Shown: positions 6,342-10,274 of the stretch, piece after piece
How the letters are laid out: each line of letters starts with the position of its first letter
Numbering within the stretch: the stretch's first letter is position 1
Assembly (NCBI GenBank): GCA_020860865.1
Contig: JAJBTL010000431.1
Span: 1 to 10,274 of the forward strand
Length of the DNA stretch: 10,274 nucleotides
Direction of reading: 5' to 3'
From: Planctomycetota bacterium
GTDB taxonomy: Bacteria; Planctomycetota; SZUA-567
The notes under the pieces: generated by a model
Database searches by the model: none
What the model was told of the DNA's origin: nothing
The model's input: the letters and a program-made list of their open reading frames with translations, nothing else
Program-made: the position numbers and the translations under genes

Positions 6342-7234
6342 ACGGTTCGAAACGCGCCCGCCTGCGGGAATGGCTGTTGTCCCTGCCGTCCCTGGCCTGG
6401 CTTATCGTCTTTCTCCTGGTGCCGACCCTGATGATGTTTGCCATCGCCTTCCGGCCCGCCGACATTTACGGCGGCATCGGCCAGGGCTGGCCGTGGGAAA
6501 CGCTCTTCAACATGGCGAACCCGAACTACCCGGCCATTATCTGGCGGACCATCTGGCTGTCCGTCGTGGCGACGGCGATATGCCTGGCCATTTCGGTGCC
6601 GGTCGGCTACTGCCTCGCCCGAATCAATCCCCGTTGGCGGCAGTGGATAATGCTCCTTGTCGTCGTGCCGTTCTGGACCAACTTCCTTATCCGGGTGTTT
6701 GCCTGGAAGTCCATCCTCGCCACGGGCGGCAGTTTCCGGGCGACCCTGGTGTGGCTTGGGTTCATAGGAGAAGACCAGCCGCTCCTCTACACTTCCGGCG
6801 CCATCCTCCTGGTGATGGTCTATACGCATCTTCCGTTCGCCATACTGCCCCTCTACGCGGCGGCGGAGAAATTCGATTTCAGCCTCCTCGAGGCGGCCCG
6901 CGATCTCGGTTCGAACTCCCTCGGCGCCATGTACCGGATATTCATTCCGGGTATAAGCCGGGGGCTCGTTACGGCCGGCATCATGGTACTGGTGCCGTGC
7001 CTCGGATCGTATGTCATTCCGGATCTGGTCGGCGGCGCCTCGAGCGAAATGATCGGGAATAAAATCGCCCAATACGTCTATACCGAACGGAACCTGCCCC
7101 GGGCCAGCGCCCTTTCGGCCATCCTCACCGTTGTGGTGGTGGCGCTCCTTCTCGCCTTCCTCATCTGGCGGCGGCGGCGCGATGAAAACCGGGATACTCC
7201 GGAAAGTTCCGGCCAGGAGGGCATTTTCTCATGA
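6338..7234 (+). CDS. potB: Spermidine/putrescine-type ABC importer permease, PotB-like
   Basis: A 298-residue inner-membrane protein forming half of the translocation channel. It has an N-terminal membrane helix (about 15-37), a periplasmic stretch, and five further helices in the MetI-like permease domain. The EAA loop that docks on the ATPase reads EAARDLGSNSLGAMYRIFIP (185-204). PotB-type features are the RTIWLSVVAT entry to the core domain, PFWTNFLIRVFAWKSIL (111-127), and GGASSEMIGNKI (232-243) near the last helix. The tail after the last helix is short and charged (RRRRDENRD). It starts within the potA stop (ATGA) and its own stop overlaps potC in the same way, so the three are made as one coupled set. 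Confidence 0.93.
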   Translation: MNGSKRARLREWLLSLPSLAWLIVFLLVPTLMMFAIAFRPADIYGGIGQGWPWETLFNMANPNYPAIIWRTIWLSVVATAICLAISVPVGYCLARINPRWRQWIMLLVVVPFWTNFLIRVFAWKSILATGGSFRATLVWLGFIGEDQPLLYTSGAILLVMVYTHLPFAILPLYAAAEKFDFSLLEAARDLGSNSLGAMYRIFIPGISRGLVTAGIMVLVPCLGSYVIPDLVGGASSEMIGNKIAQYVYTERNLPRASALSAILTVVVVALLLAFLIWRRRRDENRDTPESSGQEGIFS

Positions 7235-8028
7235 GGCGGAGCTATTTTCCCTACATCACCCTGGCGGCGTGCATGGTGTTTTTCTATCTGCCGCTGGCCG
7301 TCGTCGTGGTCGGATCGTTCAATAACTCCCGGTTCGGCGGTGCCTGGCGCGGCTTTACCTGGAAGTATTACGAGCAGCTTCTGAATGACCGGGAGATCTG
7401 GAGCTCCCTCCAGAACACCATCGTCATCGCCCTGGCGTCGACAGCCGCCTGCATGGTCCTTGGCACCCTGGCCGCCTTCGCCCTGCACCGCTACCGGTCG
7501 CGGCTGCAGTTTTTCCATAATACACTGGTCTACATCCCCCTGGTCGTTCCGGAAATCCTTATGGGGATCAGCCTCCTCCTGTTCTTCGTCGCCCATTCCA
7601 TTACCCTTGGCATGGGGACCATCTTTATTGGCCACGTGACGTTTTCCCTGAGTTATGTCGCCATGACCGTGCTTGGCCGGTTGCAGGATTTCGACTTCAC
7701 CCTCATGGACGCCGCCCGCGATCTCGGCGCCAGTTCGTTCGAGGCGGCGCGGAAGGTCATGCTCCCCCTCCTCATGCCCGGCATCCTGGCGGGCGGACTC
7801 CTCGCCTTTACCCTGTCCATGGACGACTTTGTCGTGACCTTCTTCGTCTCCGGCACCGGGTCGAAGACACTGCCGATTTACATCTACAGTTCCATTAAAC
7901 ACGGGTCGCCGACGAAGATTAATGCCTTGTCCACCATTCTCCTCGCTGTGACGTTTGTCGGCGCACTGGCGAGCCGGTTTGTCAAAAACTATTCGGATCA
8001 GCGCATTCTCGACAAAGAAACGATGTAA
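7231..8028 (+). CDS. potC: Spermidine/putrescine-type ABC importer permease, PotC-like
   Basis: A 265-residue inner-membrane protein, the second channel subunit and the usual length for PotC. The N-terminal helix (about 8-29) ends in the family motif SFNNS. The core carries VVPEILMGISLLL (105-117), the EAA loop DAARDLGASSFEAARKVMLP (160-179) and the strongly PotC-like stretch FTLSMDDFVVTFFVSG (193-208), followed by KTLPIYIYSSIK. The end (NALSTILL) is also typical. It overlaps potB by four bases and finishes 55 bases before a terminator. A potD-type periplasmic binding protein would normally follow; none is present here, so the binding protein must be encoded elsewhere or be replaced. Confidence 0.94.
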   Translation: MRRSYFPYITLAACMVFFYLPLAVVVVGSFNNSRFGGAWRGFTWKYYEQLLNDREIWSSLQNTIVIALASTAACMVLGTLAAFALHRYRSRLQFFHNTLVYIPLVVPEILMGISLLLFFVAHSITLGMGTIFIGHVTFSLSYVAMTVLGRLQDFDFTLMDAARDLGASSFEAARKVMLPLLMPGILAGGLLAFTLSMDDFVVTFFVSGTGSKTLPIYIYSSIKHGSPTKINALSTILLAVTFVGALASRFVKNYSDQRILDKETM

Positions 8029-8083
8029 CCGCCTGTCTCCGGCGCACCTCTGTCATGGTTCCATTATCGCGTTGTGGTAATTT

Positions 8084-8120
8084 ACCGCTTTCCGGCCGAT
8101 GGTCCGAAAGCGGTTTTATT
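8084..8120 (+). terminator. Rho-independent terminator of the potABC operon
   Basis: ACCGCTTTC (8084-8092) pairs perfectly with GAAAGCGGT (8106-8114), followed directly by TTTATTATTTAT. It lies 55 bases after the potC stop and closes the operon, making an unlisted potD further downstream in the same transcript unlikely. Confidence 0.85.
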
Positions 8121-8208
8121 ATTTATACCAGGATGTCTTCCGTTTATGGGCCGCTCCCAACGTTCATGCCAGGCGGAACTTTTCCCGTGCTTTCCCAATC
8201 CCCCTGAC

Positions 8209-8214
8209 TATAAT
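8209..8214 (+). promoter_or_regulatory. Likely -10 element of the exported-protein gene
   Basis: A perfect TATAAT with no good -35 at 15 to 18 bases (CGTGCT at 17). Transcription would start near 8221. An activator or an alternative -35 recognition may be needed. Confidence 0.5.
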
Positions 8215-8324
8215 GGCTCGTTTTACCCCTCCCGGTACGTGTCCGCCACGGAGAACGCGGCGAGCGGCCGGGGAGGATGCCGGTGTGGTGAGAGGATCTG
8301 TGGAAACATGTAACAATCCGCTGC

Positions 8325-8339
8325 GTTTTCCTGGAAAAC
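8325..8339. repeat. Perfect inverted repeat GTTTTCC-T-GGAAAAC beside the ribosome binding site
   Basis: Seven-base perfect arms end seven bases before GGAG (8347-8350) and 16 bases before the start codon. As DNA it could be an operator; as RNA it would fold to six pairs with a CTG loop. A partial copy of one arm, TGGAAAC, lies at 8301-8307. Confidence 0.55.
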
Positions 8340-8355
8340 ACCCTTTGGAGATGCC

Positions 8356-8877
8356 ATGAAGAAAGTTCTCGTTCTCGCCATGAACCTGGTGCTGATCGCC
8401 GCTGCCGCCGTTGCCGCCGACGGCACGCAATCAGATATTTCCCTCCTCCCCAATCCTCTCGACAAGGTCCAGCCTGGCCAGTGGGTCCAGTACCGCATAC
8501 TGACCGCCTTCGGCCACATCACGCAAAAGCAGAGCGTCGTCTCCGTCTCCGGCGCCGGCGAAGAGCGCATCATCACCGTGAAAACGGAAATGTCCATGGA
8601 CGACGAGCTGGTCGACGAACGCACCGACACCATCACCTACCGCCGGGCCATGGAAGAACAGATGGCCAGCCTCCAGGATACGGAAAACCTGACCATCACC
8701 GCCACCACCGTGTCCCTGAAGGGGCAGAACGTCGACGCAGCCAAGGTCGAGTTCACCGACGACGGCAAGAAATGCACCCTCATCCTCACCGAGGCCGTGC
8801 CTTTCGCCGGCATGGTGAGCCTGGAAATCGAGGACATGGACGAGCCGGCGATGGAACTCATCGACTTCAATATGTAA
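8356..8877 (+). CDS. Exported protein of unknown function
   Basis: A 173-residue protein I do not recognise. It opens with a clear signal peptide: two Lys, a hydrophobic core (about 4-17) and an AVA cleavage site after residue 20. The mature part is about 153 residues, acidic and beta-strand-like in pattern. It includes PGQWVQYRI, an alternating stretch at 53-80, a Thr-rich strand region around 115-122, and an acidic end (EIEDMDEPAMELIDFNM). It has one Cys, in KKCTLIL, and no lipobox, so it is probably soluble in the periplasm or outside. The ATG at 8356 has GGAG five bases upstream. It has its own candidate promoter after the pot terminator and stands 123 bases before the kinase gene on the same strand. 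A link to the kinase is possible but not shown; it is too short to be a substitute polyamine-binding protein. Confidence 0.8.
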   Translation: MKKVLVLAMNLVLIAAAAVAADGTQSDISLLPNPLDKVQPGQWVQYRILTAFGHITQKQSVVSVSGAGEERIITVKTEMSMDDELVDERTDTITYRRAMEEQMASLQDTENLTITATTVSLKGQNVDAAKVEFTDDGKKCTLILTEAVPFAGMVSLEIEDMDEPAMELIDFNM

Positions 8878-9000
8878 ACCGAACGGCCGGCGCGGTAGTA
8901 CCGGTCCGGGTGCGGCATTGCCGATTTTCCCTGGCAAACGCATGTGACCGCGCCAAAACCGCCGCTTTTTCGCCGTTGATAATTACCCCAGGGAGCCCGC
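8878..9000 (+). other. Gap between the exported protein and the kinase
   Basis: This 123-base gap has no convincing terminator or promoter. A small repeat TTGCC/GGCAA is present but short. GGGAG (8991-8995), five bases before the GTG, is the ribosome binding site that decides the kinase start. Co-transcription of the two genes is plausible. Confidence 0.4.
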
Positions 9001-10274
9001 GTGCCCAACATCAGTCTCACTTGCCTGGCTGGTCCACTCAAGGGACAGGTGTTCCGCCTCCACGGCGGCCCGGTCTTTATTTTCGGACGGTATGCCAAAG
9101 CCTCGTTCAACCTCGCCGCCGATCCGGCCGCGAGCCATCTGCATTTCCTCATAGACATTTCGGAAAACCGCATCCGCATCGTCGATCTTGGTTCGACAAA
9201 CGGCCTCGTCATCAACGAAAAACACCTCGGCGGAAAACAGGGTGAACCATTCCTCGATTTCATTCCGTTGAAACACGGCGACACCGTCCTGGCCGGCGCC
9301 TGCCTATTCCGGCTGTCCGTCAGCAGTGACTCGACAATAAGCGAATGGCCGGCGTTTGCCGAACCGCGCCGCCCCGGCACCGCCGCGCCGGGCCTCGGGG
9401 CGCCGGCGGTGGTGACTTCGCCGCACCGTTTGACCGCCGTCCTTCCCCGGGGCATGTTGGCGGGTTCCCTGGACGAGGGCGGCGACGGCGACAGCACCAC
9501 CATTTTCAGCGTTGCCGATCTGCCGCAGGTGGTCGGTTTCACCATCCTCCAGAAAATCGGCGGCGGCGGCAAAGGCGTCGTCTACCGGGCCATCAAGGAC
9601 GACACGGGGGAGACGGCCGCCATCAAGATGATGGTGTTCCGGTCGAAAAACAAGCGCCAGCGCTCCATCGAAATGTTCCGCCGGGAAATCCAGATAACGA
9701 AACAGCTCCACCATCCCCACGTCATCCGCTACCTGGCGGACGGCATCGCCGGCGGCGCGCCGTTCCTCGCCCTCGAATACGTGGACGGCGGCAACCTCGA
9801 TACCCTTATCGCCCGGTCGCCGGGCGGGCGGATGGAACTGCCGCAGGCGGTACCGTTATTCATCCAGCTCCTCGAGGCGGTCAGTTACATGCACAACCAG
9901 TCCCTGGTCCACCGGGACATCAAGCCGAAAAACGTCCTCCTCGATCTGCGCCGGGGCGGTTCCCACGCGGTCAAGCTGTCCGACATGGGCCTGTCCTGCC
10001 GGTTCTCGTCAAAGGACGCCAACGAGTTTCTGCCGATAATCAGTGAAGGCGGGACGCCCGCCTACATGCCGCCGGAACAGCTTACCGATCTGACGAAGGC
10101 AATTCCCCAGTCCGACGTGTTCAGCGCCGCCGCCACCCTCTACCAGATGCTGACCGGACGGCTCCTCTACGACTTCACGGACAAGGACCAGAACGAGGCC
10201 ATCATCAACGGCCAGATCCTCCCCTTGAAGGAACTGCGGCCGGACCTCCCGAAAGGCGTTGTCGACGTCGTGAC
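9001..10274 (+). CDS. FHA domain-Ser/Thr protein kinase fusion, 3' end outside window
   Basis: A cytoplasmic signalling protein, 424 codons visible, starting at GTG 9001 with GGGAG five bases upstream. Residues 1-105 form an FHA (phosphothreonine-binding) domain: FGR (28-30), S45-x-x-H48 and GSTNG (64-68). A low-complexity Pro/Ala/Gly linker (about 110-175) follows. The Hanks-type kinase begins near 178 with the glycine loop IGGGGKGVV (187-194), the ATP-binding Lys209 in AAIK, a helix-C Glu in RREIQ, the catalytic loop HRDIKPKN (304-311), Asp328 in DMG (in place of the usual DFG), GGTPAYMPPEQ as the activation-segment end, and SDVFSAAATLYQMLTG. All key catalytic residues are present, so it should be active. 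The FHA may bind its own or a partner's phosphothreonine. C-terminal sensor or membrane regions, if any, are cut off by the window. Confidence 0.95.
   Translation, partial: MPNISLTCLAGPLKGQVFRLHGGPVFIFGRYAKASFNLAADPAASHLHFLIDISENRIRIVDLGSTNGLVINEKHLGGKQGEPFLDFIPLKHGDTVLAGACLFRLSVSSDSTISEWPAFAEPRRPGTAAPGLGAPAVVTSPHRLTAVLPRGMLAGSLDEGGDGDSTTIFSVADLPQVVGFTILQKIGGGGKGVVYRAIKDDTGETAAIKMMVFRSKNKRQRSIEMFRREIQITKQLHHPHVIRYLADGIAGGAPFLALEYVDGGNLDTLIARSPGGRMELPQAVPLFIQLLEAVSYMHNQSLVHRDIKPKNVLLDLRRGGSHAVKLSDMGLSCRFSSKDANEFLPIISEGGTPAYMPPEQLTDLTKAIPQSDVFSAAATLYQMLTGRLLYDFTDKDQNEAIINGQILPLKELRPDLPKGVVDVV

Larger units (their letters stand above)
8121..8355 (+). promoter_or_regulatory. Upstream region of the exported-protein gene
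   Basis: Together with the terminator this fills the 327-base gap after potC. No gene is supported: the short open frames lack ribosome binding sites and family features. It contains a perfect TATAAT, a 15-base inverted repeat, and a probable 5' UTR of about 135 bases in which CCTCCCGG (8226-8233) can pair imperfectly with CCGGGGAGG (8269-8277). Confidence 0.45.

Noticed and set aside
8074..8359. Two short open frames between potC and the exported protein
   Set aside because: They cross the pot terminator or the promoter region, have no ribosome binding site and show no recognisable protein features.

Overview
The window is GC-rich bacterial DNA in which nearly every base is assigned to a protein-coding operon or a short regulatory gap. 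No rRNA, tRNA, CRISPR array or insertion sequence was seen. The organism cannot be named from sequence alone. The FHA plus Ser/Thr kinase protein, the Shine-Dalgarno sequences (AGGAG, GGAG, GGGAG) and the very high GC would fit the Planctomycetota/Lentisphaerota side of bacteria, but this is only a suggestion.

Minus strand, 1-2748: a metal-resistance operon. An ArsR/SmtB-family repressor with a CxC metal motif (2272-2748) is followed by a P1B-type heavy-metal ATPase (2114 to beyond position 1). The ATPase has a Cys/His-rich N-terminal tail instead of a classical HMA domain. Upstream lies an AT-rich control region (about 2830-2950) with a near-consensus sigma-70 promoter on the minus strand. 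Two TTCG-N8-CGAA inverted repeats flank its core elements.

Plus strand, 3001-4840: a TRAP transporter, with small (DctQ-like) and large (DctM-like) permease genes overlapping by 4 bp and a terminator after them. No solute-binding protein (DctP) gene is present. The pair diverges from the arsR-ATPase operon and shares its control region.

Plus strand, 4841-8120: a 280-base leader with strong hairpins, then potA-potB-potC, the ATPase and two permeases of a spermidine/putrescine-type ABC importer. All junctions are ATGA overlaps and the operon ends at a clear terminator. The usual potD binding-protein gene is absent here.

Plus strand, 8121-10274: a 173-residue exported protein of unknown function with its own likely -10 element and an inverted repeat next to its ribosome binding site. 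It is followed by an FHA-Ser/Thr protein kinase fusion that runs off the end of the window. No single new multi-gene system is obvious. The most interesting points are the possible joint ArsR control of a metal ATPase and a TRAP transporter, the two importers lacking binding proteins, the structured pot leader, and the unknown secreted protein beside a signalling kinase.
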